In this document: positions 1 through 5,913 of the stretch, piece after piece | Position numbering within the stretch: position 1 is the stretch's first letter | Layout of the letters: every line of letters begins with the position of its first letter | The notes under the pieces: model-generated | The model's database searches: none | Seen by the model: the letters and a program-made list of their open reading frames with translations, nothing else | Told to the model about the DNA's origin: nothing | Assembly (NCBI GenBank): GCA_005240105.1 | Contig: SBAT01000427.1 | Span: 1-5,913, forward strand | Source: Chloroflexota bacterium | GTDB lineage: Bacteria; Cyanobacteriota; Vampirovibrionia; Obscuribacterales; Obscuribacteraceae | DNA: 5,913 nucleotides | Direction of reading: 5' to 3' | Made by a program: the position numbers and the translations under genes

Positions 1-1262
1 ATGGCCGATTCGCCCCGTTCCATATGCCTGATGATATTTTCCACAACCACAATTGCATCGTCGACAACAAAGCCAGTACAAACAGTAAGTGCCATGAGCG
101 AGATGACATCCAGCGTAAAGCCAAATCCTTTCATGAAAGCAAAGGTGCCTACTATTGCTATGGGCAGCGATAGGCTGGCGATTACAGTAGTAGCAAGATT
201 GCCCAGGAAAAGGAATATGACAAAGACAACAAAAATAATTGTCAGCACCAGTGTTTTTTCCACATCCTCCACGGAACGCCTTATTGATTGTGAGCGGTCA
301 TAGAGGATATCGACGCTGACGGCATTGGGCAAGATAGCCCTGAATGTCGGCAGTAATTTCTTGATGTCGTCAACGATTTGGATAGTGTTGGTACCCGGTT
401 GACGCTGTACTGCAAGAATGACACCACGCTTGGTGTTGTACCAGCTGGCTATCTTATCTGTTTGTACACTATCAATGACATCGCCAAGATCGCCAAGCCT
501 GACAGGAGAGCCGTTGCGAAAAGCGACAATTGTCGGGCGCAATTCATCAGCATTCATCAATTGCCCGTTAACTTTGACGTTGTATGCGCGCTGTGGCCCG
601 TACAAAGTGCCCGTCGGTTGATTGACATTGGCATCGCGAACGGCTTTTACAACTTCGTCCATGCCAATTCCATAGGCAGCCAGACGTCGCGGATCTATCT
701 GCACATGCGGCGAATAAATTTGAGAACCAAAAACCTGCACCTGGGCGACACCTGAAACCATAGACATGCGCGATGCCATGACGTTTTCGGCATACTCATC
801 TACCGTATAAATAGGCAAAGTGGCCGAGTGCACAGCAACATACAAGATTGGATTATCGCCAGGATTAACCTTGCGCAAAATAGGCGGCGTAGGCATGCTT
901 GTGGGAAGAAAAGGTCTGGCTGCCACCATAGCAGCTTGCACATCTTCAGCTGCTCCATCGATGCTGCGATCAAGATTGAATTGCAAGGTAATTTGAGTCG
1001 AGCCATTTGAACTAGTCGAATTCATTGAATCCAGTCCGGCAATGGCAGCAAATTGCTTTTCCAGAGGCGTGGCCACAGCAGAAGCCATTGTGTCGGCATT
1101 TGCACCAGGCAAACTGGCATTCACGTGTATGGTTGGAAAATCAACAGCCGGCAAGTCATTAATGGCAAGAGAAAAGAATCCAAACATGCCAAAAATCAGA
1201 AAGGCGGCCATCACCAGCGTCGTCATCACCGGGCGCTCGATGAAAATTCGTGAAATATTCAC
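1..1262 (-). CDS. RND efflux pump inner-membrane subunit, MdtB/MdtC-like, C-terminal part cut by window edge
   Basis: Inner-membrane, proton-driven drug/solute exporter of the RND (HAE1) family, working with the adaptor encoded just upstream. Only the first 420 codons are present; full-length relatives are about 1,030-1,050 residues. The start is GTG at 1262-1260, giving the typical N-terminus MNISRIFIERPVMTTLVM. Visible parts are TM1 at about residues 13-31, the periplasmic porter region at about 35-330, and then TM2 (337-354), TM3 (360-378) and TM4 (388-407). TM4 carries GFVVDDAIVVVENI, whose Asp401-Asp402 correspond to the proton-relay aspartates D407/D408 of AcrB. The segments PPILRKVNPGD (126-136) and RQPGTNTIQIVDDIKKLLP (287-305) resemble the MdtB/MdtC branch more than AcrB. 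I cannot tell MdtB from MdtC or from a stand-alone homologue. The GTG lies 2 bp after the adaptor stop and has no clear Shine-Dalgarno sequence, which suggests translational coupling. The frame is open to base 1. Confidence 0.95.
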   Translation of the reverse strand, partial: MNISRIFIERPVMTTLVMAAFLIFGMFGFFSLAINDLPAVDFPTIHVNASLPGANADTMASAVATPLEKQFAAIAGLDSMNSTSSNGSTQITLQFNLDRSIDGAAEDVQAAMVAARPFLPTSMPTPPILRKVNPGDNPILYVAVHSATLPIYTVDEYAENVMASRMSMVSGVAQVQVFGSQIYSPHVQIDPRRLAAYGIGMDEVVKAVRDANVNQPTGTLYGPQRAYNVKVNGQLMNADELRPTIVAFRNGSPVRLGDLGDVIDSVQTDKIASWYNTKRGVILAVQRQPGTNTIQIVDDIKKLLPTFRAILPNAVSVDILYDRSQSIRRSVEDVEKTLVLTIIFVVFVIFLFLGNLATTVIASLSLPIAIVGTFAFMKGFGFTLDVISLMALTVCTGFVVDDAIVVVENIIRHMERGESA

Positions 1263-1264
1263 GG

Positions 1265-2623
1265 CTAGTTACCGCGGGCAGCGGTCCGAGACTGCACAAG
1301 TACGGATGCACCAGGGGTCAGCTGCATGTGACCATCAGTAACAACGAGTTCACCCGGTGCCACACCTTTACCAAGAGCTGCCATTCCGGCAAAAGACCGC
1401 TTCAATTCCACAGGTCTAAATTCGACGGTATTGTCAGCCTTCAGCACATAAACCGCATTGCCATTCTGGCTCGGCTGAACAGCGCTTTCCGGCACCACTA
1501 CCGTTTGACCATCAGGAGGCATTGTGGCTATGACATCCAGGAATTGTCCTGGGAAAAGCTTCTTATCAAAATTCATCGCTGTTGCCCGGAGAGTTATCGT
1601 GCCGGCAGCGGTATTTACATTATGTTCCAGAAAAGTAACCTTTTCCATGACGGTAGCCGTCTTCTCCCCACCAATTAATGCTTTCACGTTAAGAGTCCCA
1701 TTAACCATGCAACGGCGAATTTGATCTAAATGCTGTTCGGGCAGCGTGAAGGATATATATATAGGCTGCACTTGATCTATCGTCACCAGCGGCGTGACAG
1801 AATTGGCTGTAACGACATTCCCCTCATAAATATTCAAGCTGCCAGTCCGCCCATCAAGAGGAGAGCGAATTGTTGTCCAGCCCAATTGAATTTCTGCATT
1901 GTGAAGAACTGCCTGGTCAGCTCTTAGTGTTCCGCGCAGCACGTCGATATTGGCTTTATCAACTTGAGTAACCTCTCGAGCGTTTTCGTGCATTTTACGA
2001 TCGGAATCCAAAGTAGCAGCCGCTGTCAGCGCATTAGTAGCCATCTGATCGGCTTGCTGGTGTGATACAGCACCCTGCTTAACAAGTTCGTCAAAGCGCT
2101 TTTTCTCACGCTTGGCAAAATCTTCTGCAGCCTGATCTTTTGCAATCACCGCCTCGGCACTGCCAATCATAGTAATGTTCTTGCGCATAGTAGCCGTCGC
2201 CGCTGCTACCTGAGCAATATCGCGAGCAACATTGCCGCGAGCTTGCTCAACTGCCGCCTGGTAGGGACGGGGATCAATTTGAAAGAGAAGCTGCCCCTTC
2301 CTGACAAAATCACCTTGGGTAAAGTAGACCTTGGTTAGTTGCCCGCCGACTTGCGGCACAACATTTACAACCGAATAGGGCACCACATTGCCGATGCTGC
2401 GAATCTCAATTGGCACTTCCTGAATCTTGGCAACATCAACTGTTACAGCAATCTTCTTATCCTTGGAATTATCCACCTTGCTTCTGTCGGAGATAACCTT
2501 CATCGCAAAGCCGCCAACTAACGAAGCTGCAAGAAATGCCACCACAATGAGTGTCTTGCGAGACATTGGCTTTTTAAACTGGCTGGATCCCGTCATAGTC
2601 TCTGGTGACTTCTCGGCTCTCAC
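1265..2623 (-). CDS. mdtA: RND efflux periplasmic adaptor (membrane fusion protein), MdtA-like
   Basis: Periplasmic adaptor that links an RND pump to an outer-membrane channel; the pump gene follows after 2 bp. It has 452 residues and starts with GTG at 2623, chosen because AAGGA lies 7 bp upstream. Residues 23-43 form one hydrophobic segment, an uncleaved anchor or signal peptide; there is no lipobox Cys, so it is probably not a lipoprotein. In order: the first half of the barrel-sandwich/lipoyl domain (about 75-117, with VVPQVGGQLTKVYFTQGDFV and LLFQIDPRPY), a long Ala/Gln/Lys-rich helical hairpin (about 118-247, turn near KQGAVS 182-187), the second lipoyl half (IQLGWTTIRSPLDGRTG, 245-261), a beta-barrel (about 280-370, with the LFPGQFLDV motif) and a membrane-proximal domain (about 374-446). 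These segments follow E. coli MdtA, which is about 415 residues as I recall it. The extra length sits mostly in the hairpin (see findings). The family call is firm; the exact orthologue and the substrates are not. Confidence 0.95.
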   Translation of the reverse strand: MRAEKSPETMTGSSQFKKPMSRKTLIVVAFLAASLVGGFAMKVISDRSKVDNSKDKKIAVTVDVAKIQEVPIEIRSIGNVVPYSVVNVVPQVGGQLTKVYFTQGDFVRKGQLLFQIDPRPYQAAVEQARGNVARDIAQVAAATATMRKNITMIGSAEAVIAKDQAAEDFAKREKKRFDELVKQGAVSHQQADQMATNALTAAATLDSDRKMHENAREVTQVDKANIDVLRGTLRADQAVLHNAEIQLGWTTIRSPLDGRTGSLNIYEGNVVTANSVTPLVTIDQVQPIYISFTLPEQHLDQIRRCMVNGTLNVKALIGGEKTATVMEKVTFLEHNVNTAAGTITLRATAMNFDKKLFPGQFLDVIATMPPDGQTVVVPESAVQPSQNGNAVYVLKADNTVEFRPVELKRSFAGMAALGKGVAPGELVVTDGHMQLTPGASVLVQSRTAARGN

Positions 2624-2630
2624 GATTACA

Positions 2631-2635
2631 TCCTT
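2631..2635 (-). promoter_or_regulatory. Shine-Dalgarno sequence of the adaptor gene
   Basis: On the minus strand AAGGA is followed by 7 nt (TGTAATC) and then the GTG at 2623. This is the clearest ribosome binding site in the window and it decides in favour of GTG 2623. The in-frame ATG codons at residues 10 and 20 would also leave the membrane anchor intact but do not have this site. Confidence 0.75.
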
Positions 2636-2681
2636 AATAGCCTAATGGTAGCTTATCATAAGGTTGGACGCCGGGAGACCT

Positions 2682-3569
2682 TTAATGTTTCCGCCGCTTG
2701 TAACCGTGTAAGTCCTCTGGGTTGCGAGGTAGTCCTTGCATAATGTCCGGCAGCGACTTCTTTGACTCCCATTCATCGAACATCTTCTCAGCAGTACCGC
2801 CAAATTTTTCCATTCGGTGGAATATCATTTGATCCAACCTAAGCGCCTCTGGTCTAACTCCCAACTCGGTCGCAAATGGATAACCAAAAACATAAACCAG
2901 AAAGACATTAAGCGAAAGTGTAATAGAGACAAGAATGGTCATCACGACTTGAGCGGCAATACTTGCCGTGCCAAAGAAGTAAGTAAACACAACCGTGAAA
3001 ACACCACCCACGATCAAAACCGCCCACATCAAGGGAGCTACGCCATGAGCGCTATTCACCAATCTATCTCGTCTGTTGTTACTGAGCGTGGCAACCTCTG
3101 AAAGAATGGTTTGATGAACATTCTGTTCGCCTTCCGTGGAAGGTTCAAATCGGGCGGCGGTTGTCCACAAACCCATGATGGCGACCACTGCCTGAGGACT
3201 TGATTCGCCAAGCCTCATCGTTCGCCATTCCTCATTTATCACGGCATCGGCATATTTGCTGCAGGCAAAACGCAGACGATCGCGACATCCTGTCGAAAGC
3301 CCCTCACTAACAAGATAGATATTGCACAATGAATTTGCCTCTTGCTCGGCAACCATGCGTGCATTCTGCAAATTGTTCATGGCATCAACAATGACAAAAC
3401 CCAACAGCACCGCATAAAGCGTGCCAATGATAGACAAGAAGTACCCGGCAACCTCGTGATATGAATTGAGCCTTTGAAGATCGACAAAACGTCTGACCAG
3501 CAACATGCCGCCAACGGCAAGGACTGTGCTGACCAGAACAACAATAAAGCCAAGTACATATGAATTCAT
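2682..3569 (-). CDS. DUF4239 (bestrophin-like domain) membrane protein
   Basis: A 295-residue inner-membrane protein of the DUF4239 family, annotated in databases as bestrophin-like; no physiological role is established that I know of, and channel activity is only suggested by that name. Four membrane helices are visible at about residues 5-25, 41-62, 177-199 and 204-228. Between the pairs lies a soluble, mostly helical stretch (about 63-175) containing the NNRRDRL segment (164-170). After the last helix comes YPFATELGVRPEAL (230-243), matching the family's C-terminal PF...V.P.A pattern, and then a charged cytoplasmic tail ending in KRRKH. The length is close to the usual 250-270 residues plus that tail. 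ATG 3569 is the best start: the first helix begins straight after it, although the upstream ribosome binding site (AGAG) is weak. It lies 78 bp after the three-repeat protein and 58 bp before the adaptor gene. The 78-bp leader holds two inverted repeats. Confidence 0.85.
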   Translation of the reverse strand: MNSYVLGFIVVLVSTVLAVGGMLLVRRFVDLQRLNSYHEVAGYFLSIIGTLYAVLLGFVIVDAMNNLQNARMVAEQEANSLCNIYLVSEGLSTGCRDRLRFACSKYADAVINEEWRTMRLGESSPQAVVAIMGLWTTAARFEPSTEGEQNVHQTILSEVATLSNNRRDRLVNSAHGVAPLMWAVLIVGGVFTVVFTYFFGTASIAAQVVMTILVSITLSLNVFLVYVFGYPFATELGVRPEALRLDQMIFHRMEKFGGTAEKMFDEWESKKSLPDIMQGLPRNPEDLHGYKRRKH

Positions 3570-3576
3570 GGCTCTA

Positions 3577-3599
3577 TTTTGACATTCAATTAGTCAAAA
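3577..3599. repeat. Inverted repeat upstream of the DUF4239 gene (candidate operator)
   Basis: Perfect 7-bp arms TTTTGAC (3577-3583) and GTCAAAA (3593-3599) are separated by 9 bp. The element starts 8 bp before the ATG at 3569. It is AT-rich with a weak stem, so a protein-binding site fits better than a terminator. On the minus strand the outer arm supplies TTGACT, a 5-of-6 match to a -35 box, but there is no good -10 box at the right spacing. Operator function is inference. Confidence 0.4.
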
Positions 3600-3606
3600 C
3601 GAACGC

Positions 3607-3633
3607 CTGACATCCATCAGGTAGTCATGTCAG
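3607..3633. repeat. Second inverted repeat in the same gap, sharing half-sites with the first
   Basis: Perfect 7-bp arms CTGACAT (3607-3613) and ATGTCAG (3627-3633) are separated by 13 bp. It shares GACATYCA and TAGTCA with the dyad at 3577-3599, at a start-to-start offset of 28 bp. It lies 14 bp past the stop of the upstream gene. No T-run follows it on the minus strand, so a rho-independent terminator is unlikely. It may be a regulator-binding site or a weak RNA stem. Confidence 0.4.
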
Positions 3634-3647
3634 CTTATTCCGGCGCT

Positions 3648-4187
3648 TCAGAACATTCCAGTCGAACAAAGCTTATACATGATTCCCCAACAACCAAAAG
3701 CAATCACAGCCAATCCGCACAAGATAAGGAAAACACCTGTCATAGCACCCTCGAAACTTACCGAGCTTTGCCTGAACGTAAACATCAGCAGACCCATGGC
3801 AAGCAACCCGACTATGATTCCCCCTTGTAAAAGATACCCAAGAGTTGGCTCTGGAAAGTAATGCGGAGGCAAAAGAACTGGTAATCCTGCTACACAAATG
3901 ATTAATGCTGTGAGTAATAACGGAAGCCGAAAACGGCGTAGTCGATCTTTTAGCGAGAAACATAGCAAGCAATAGCCAATAGCAGCAATCAACTTTCCAA
4001 AATTGTTGAAAACAACTGCGACCAAACCGGAAAGAATCAGTGCTGTTGCAACTATCGACAACATGTACTGCTTCATCTTGTCTCGAAAACTTGATTGCAA
4101 GACATAATAGCCAATGGCTATGAGGACTAGTCCAAATAACATCATCGCAAAAATATTGACAAGCGAGTTAGTCAATGATAAACCCAT
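3648..4187 (-). CDS. Hypothetical membrane protein made of three two-helix repeats
   Basis: I do not recognise the family. The 179-residue protein is almost entirely hydrophobic, with about six membrane helices at roughly residues 11-30, 43-60, 63-78, 87-104, 117-137 and 149-170. Residues 18-60 and 63-105 align without gaps at an offset of 45, sharing F-G, A-I-G-Y, L, S, D, L and T-A-L-I, and a third, more diverged copy follows at about 122-164. Each unit is helix, short basic loop (SFRDKMKQY, SLKDRLRRF, TFRQSS), helix. The positive-inside rule puts the basic loops in the cytoplasm and the N-terminus outside. Size, six helices and threefold repetition recall HdeD/DUF308-type proteins, but I see no diagnostic motif, so that is only a suggestion. 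ATG 4187 lies 21 bp after the stop of the tRNA enzyme gene. The only ribosome-binding candidate, AGGA (4201-4204), is 13 nt upstream, rather far. Confidence 0.8.
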   Translation of the reverse strand: MGLSLTNSLVNIFAMMLFGLVLIAIGYYVLQSSFRDKMKQYMLSIVATALILSGLVAVVFNNFGKLIAAIGYCLLCFSLKDRLRRFRLPLLLTALIICVAGLPVLLPPHYFPEPTLGYLLQGGIIVGLLAMGLLMFTFRQSSVSFEGAMTGVFLILCGLAVIAFGCWGIMYKLCSTGMF

Positions 4188-4208
4188 GGACTAGATTATA
4201 TCCTGTCC
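4188..4208 (-). promoter_or_regulatory. 21-bp gap with perfect TATAAT and an imperfect hairpin
   Basis: On the minus strand this gap contains TATAAT (4200-4195) ending 7 nt before the ATG at 4187, where a -10 box would start transcription at or next to the start codon (leaderless mRNA). No -35 box is visible: the hexamer 17 bp upstream is AAAGGC, and there is no extended TGn. The same 21 nt can fold into a hairpin: GGAC pairs with GTCC, then one A-A mismatch and a G-U pair, then GAT with ATC, around an ATA loop. That stem includes the AGGA that could serve as ribosome binding site. Which reading is real, if either, is not decidable from the sequence. Confidence 0.3.
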
Positions 4209-5913
4209 CTACTTGGTGCCTTTGCGGTCCCGTTCACGCAGCTCGCGTTTTTCTGCGCGCATTTGACGAACTATAACATCCGTACGGATATTAGCCGCCT
4301 CAGGCGTTTCACAATTCTGGCGAAGCCAGCTTACTGCTCCTTCCAGGTCAGTAAACTGACCGCGGTATTGAGCTAGTTGAGCAGCTTTCTTTATCTCGCC
4401 TAGTGGAATACCACGTTTATAACCAAACTCTAGCAACGTCTTGCCATCAAGTATCGGCGGGGCGTCAATTGCTCGCGTTGCTTCATCCGGGTTGCGCGCT
4501 TGCTCCAGAGCGTTTTCCCAAAATTGACGCTGAGATCCGCCATTGCCTTGTTCGTGAGCATCGGTTGATTCGGTTGGGGCGCAACATTTTCCTCTTCCTA
4601 AAGCATCAGCATCTTGTAGCTCAATTAGATTCTCAATGTTTGGCAAAGACAAGTACTTTCGAAGAGTAGAGTCTTTCATATTGGGTCCACCGTGCATAGC
4701 CATGTGGTCCTCCACGGCTCCAGCAATGTCATTTACTTCGTCGTTCGACAAATCAATCCGTCTGCCTATCTTCTTGGTTAGCTTCGCACCAACAACTTCA
4801 TGTTTGTGATTGCTGATTCTTCCATCAGCCTTTCTTACTTGAGTATCCGGCTTGCCTATGTCATGGAATAGCGCACTAAACATAAGGTTAAGGTTACGCT
4901 TGCCTGATTTAGCCGATCGATCAACAACCATCATAGTATGAGTCCAAGTATTACCCTCAGAGTGATGGATAGGATCCTGATCACCTGCAGGAGAATCAAG
5001 CCTATCCAATTCTGGAATCATTTCCTTCATCAGACCAGTTTGCTTAAGAAGGTTGAGTCCCTTAACCGGCTGTGGTGTCATTAGCAACTTGCCTAATTCC
5101 ATGCCCCAAGATCTATTTGCTGCTCTGTGAATAGTATGCGCATCGCGGATCATGGCTAAGACAACTCTTTTTGATGGTTCAAAGCCAAGTTTCGAGGCAA
5201 AAGTTGCCACTCTCAACATGCGTGAAGGATCTTCTTTAAATCGGTCATGTGGATTACCGACAGAATCTATGACCTTGTTCGCCAGATCAGCCGGTCCATC
5301 AAAGTAGTAGTAGATAGTCCGGCTTTCCGGATCCAAGAACATTGAGTTGATCGTTAAATCGCGACGACCGGCGTCTTCTCGCATGGCAATGTTGACAGGC
5401 AACTTATCCAGTGGTGTCACATCGTCCGGACGGCGTCCGTCCGAGTAAGCGCCATCACATCTAAAGGTGGCAATCTCAACTTCAATACCGTTTATATTGG
5501 CATGCTTGACGGCACAACTCTTGCCTGCAACTTTTCCTTCCGGCAAAAGCTGGTTTACACGATGGTACGGCGCATTGGTTACTACGTCGTAGTCTTTGGG
5601 GATCTTGCCGAGCAATAAATCCCGAGGCGCACCACCAACAAAATATGCTTTGTATCCGTCTTGCTTAAGAATGGTTATAGCTTCCATCCCGGCTAACCAT
5701 TCCTTAGAGCTGGTGATTTCCTCAGGAATGATAATTCCCATTTCCCTTGGTTTGATTTTGGCGATGTCCTGCCAGTAGCGCCAACGTAATTCTCGTGCCG
5801 CCTGCCGACTCAAGTTTGCCAATTCACGACCTGCTTGCTTGTCTGCCTGAATTCCGGCTGGCAAGGAAGCAACTGCATCCATGGCTGCCCGTCCGAGTCC
5901 TGCGAGAGCAACC
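4209..5913 (-). CDS. cca: tRNA nucleotidyltransferase (CCA-adding type, class II) with HD domain, 5' end open at window edge
   Basis: Cytoplasmic enzyme that would add or repair the 3' CCA of tRNA from CTP and ATP. The first ATG in the window is 5882 (557 residues); numbering is from there. The frame stays open for ten more codons to the edge with no start codon among them, and ATG 5882 lacks a close Shine-Dalgarno, so the true start may lie outside. Domains: N-terminal helical extension (about 1-62); nucleotidyltransferase head with VGGAPRD (82-88), metal-binding D97 and D99, and RRDLTIN (173-179); EDPSRMLR (217-224) opening the neck/body; HD domain with H315, H340-D341, H361 and H393; class II C-terminal region with PPILDGKTLLEFGYKRGIPLGEI (475-497); and a very basic tail. 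The HD domain argues against a PcnB-type poly(A) polymerase. Some bacteria split the work between CC-adding and A-adding enzymes, which I cannot exclude. V-to-P in VGGxVRD and F-to-L in RRDFTIN are mild departures from consensus. Confidence 0.88.
   Translation of the reverse strand, partial: VALAGLGRAAMDAVASLPAGIQADKQAGRELANLSRQAARELRWRYWQDIAKIKPREMGIIIPEEITSSKEWLAGMEAITILKQDGYKAYFVGGAPRDLLLGKIPKDYDVVTNAPYHRVNQLLPEGKVAGKSCAVKHANINGIEVEIATFRCDGAYSDGRRPDDVTPLDKLPVNIAMREDAGRRDLTINSMFLDPESRTIYYYFDGPADLANKVIDSVGNPHDRFKEDPSRMLRVATFASKLGFEPSKRVVLAMIRDAHTIHRAANRSWGMELGKLLMTPQPVKGLNLLKQTGLMKEMIPELDRLDSPAGDQDPIHHSEGNTWTHTMMVVDRSAKSGKRNLNLMFSALFHDIGKPDTQVRKADGRISNHKHEVVGAKLTKKIGRRIDLSNDEVNDIAGAVEDHMAMHGGPNMKDSTLRKYLSLPNIENLIELQDADALGRGKCCAPTESTDAHEQGNGGSQRQFWENALEQARNPDEATRAIDAPPILDGKTLLEFGYKRGIPLGEIKKAAQLAQYRGQFTDLEGAVSWLRQNCETPEAANIRTDVIVRQMRAEKRELRERDRKGTK

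Noticed and set aside
1..303. Plus-strand open frame of 100 codons starting at base 1
   Set aside because: It is antisense to the pump gene, whose minus-strand frame encodes TM2-TM4 with the DD motif; the plus-strand product has no recognisable features.
378..755. Plus-strand open frame of 125 codons
   Set aside because: It is antisense to the periplasmic porter region of the pump, which reads as a conserved RND protein on the minus strand.
1250..1678. Plus-strand open frame of 142 codons
   Set aside because: It is antisense to the C-terminal half of the adaptor. Its composition (many His, Arg, Cys) is typical of a shadow frame.
1751..1763. Short AT repeat (TATATATATA)
   Set aside because: It lies inside the adaptor coding sequence and simply encodes Pro-Ile-Tyr-Ile; too short to be a meaningful repeat.
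2652..2662. Palindrome CTTATCATAAG between the DUF4239 and adaptor genes
   Set aside because: Arms are only 5 bp around one base and no T-run follows on the minus strand, so it is not a terminator. It could be a binding site or a weak -10 (TATGAT), but no -35 box supports a promoter.
3673..3972. Minus-strand open frame of 99 codons overlapping the three-repeat protein in another frame
   Set aside because: It has low hydrophobic patterning and no ribosome binding site, while the overlapping frame shows clear helices and internal repeats.
4403..4669. Plus-strand open frame of 88 codons
   Set aside because: It is antisense to the C-terminal part of the tRNA nucleotidyltransferase, whose motifs are continuous through the region.

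Overview
This 5.9-kb window comes from a bacterium with a two-membrane (Gram-negative type) envelope. That is inferred from the adaptor-plus-pump pair of a tripartite RND efflux system. GC content looks intermediate, and nothing in the window fixes the phylum. All five genes lie on the minus strand, so the order of transcription runs from high to low coordinates.

Layout in reading order: (1) a class II tRNA nucleotidyltransferase (CCA-adding type) with a fused HD domain, whose frame is open to the right edge (4209-5913); (2) a 179-residue multi-spanning membrane protein of unrecognised family, built from three copies of a two-helix unit (3648-4187); (3) a DUF4239 / bestrophin-like membrane protein (2682-3569); (4) an MdtA-like periplasmic adaptor, or membrane fusion protein (1265-2623); (5) the first 420 codons of an MdtB/MdtC-like RND inner-membrane pump, cut by the left edge (1-1262). 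Gaps between genes are 21, 78, 58 and 2 bp, and no convincing intrinsic terminator is visible in any of them. One long transcript is possible, but only the adaptor and pump are clearly one operon (2-bp gap, no ribosome binding site of its own for the pump).

How they work together: the adaptor and pump would form two parts of a proton-driven drug or solute efflux complex, with an outer-membrane channel not seen here. The tRNA enzyme is housekeeping and probably a neighbour only. The two membrane proteins between them have no assignable function. The 78-bp gap before the DUF4239 gene carries two inverted repeats that share half-sites and is the best candidate for a regulatory region. The 21-bp gap before the three-repeat protein contains a perfect TATAAT and can fold on itself. 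No RNA genes, CRISPR arrays, insertion sequences or attachment sites were seen, and no gene-free stretch exceeds 78 bp. I did not find a clearly new biological system. The most novel items are the three-repeat membrane protein and the two small regulatory-looking gaps.
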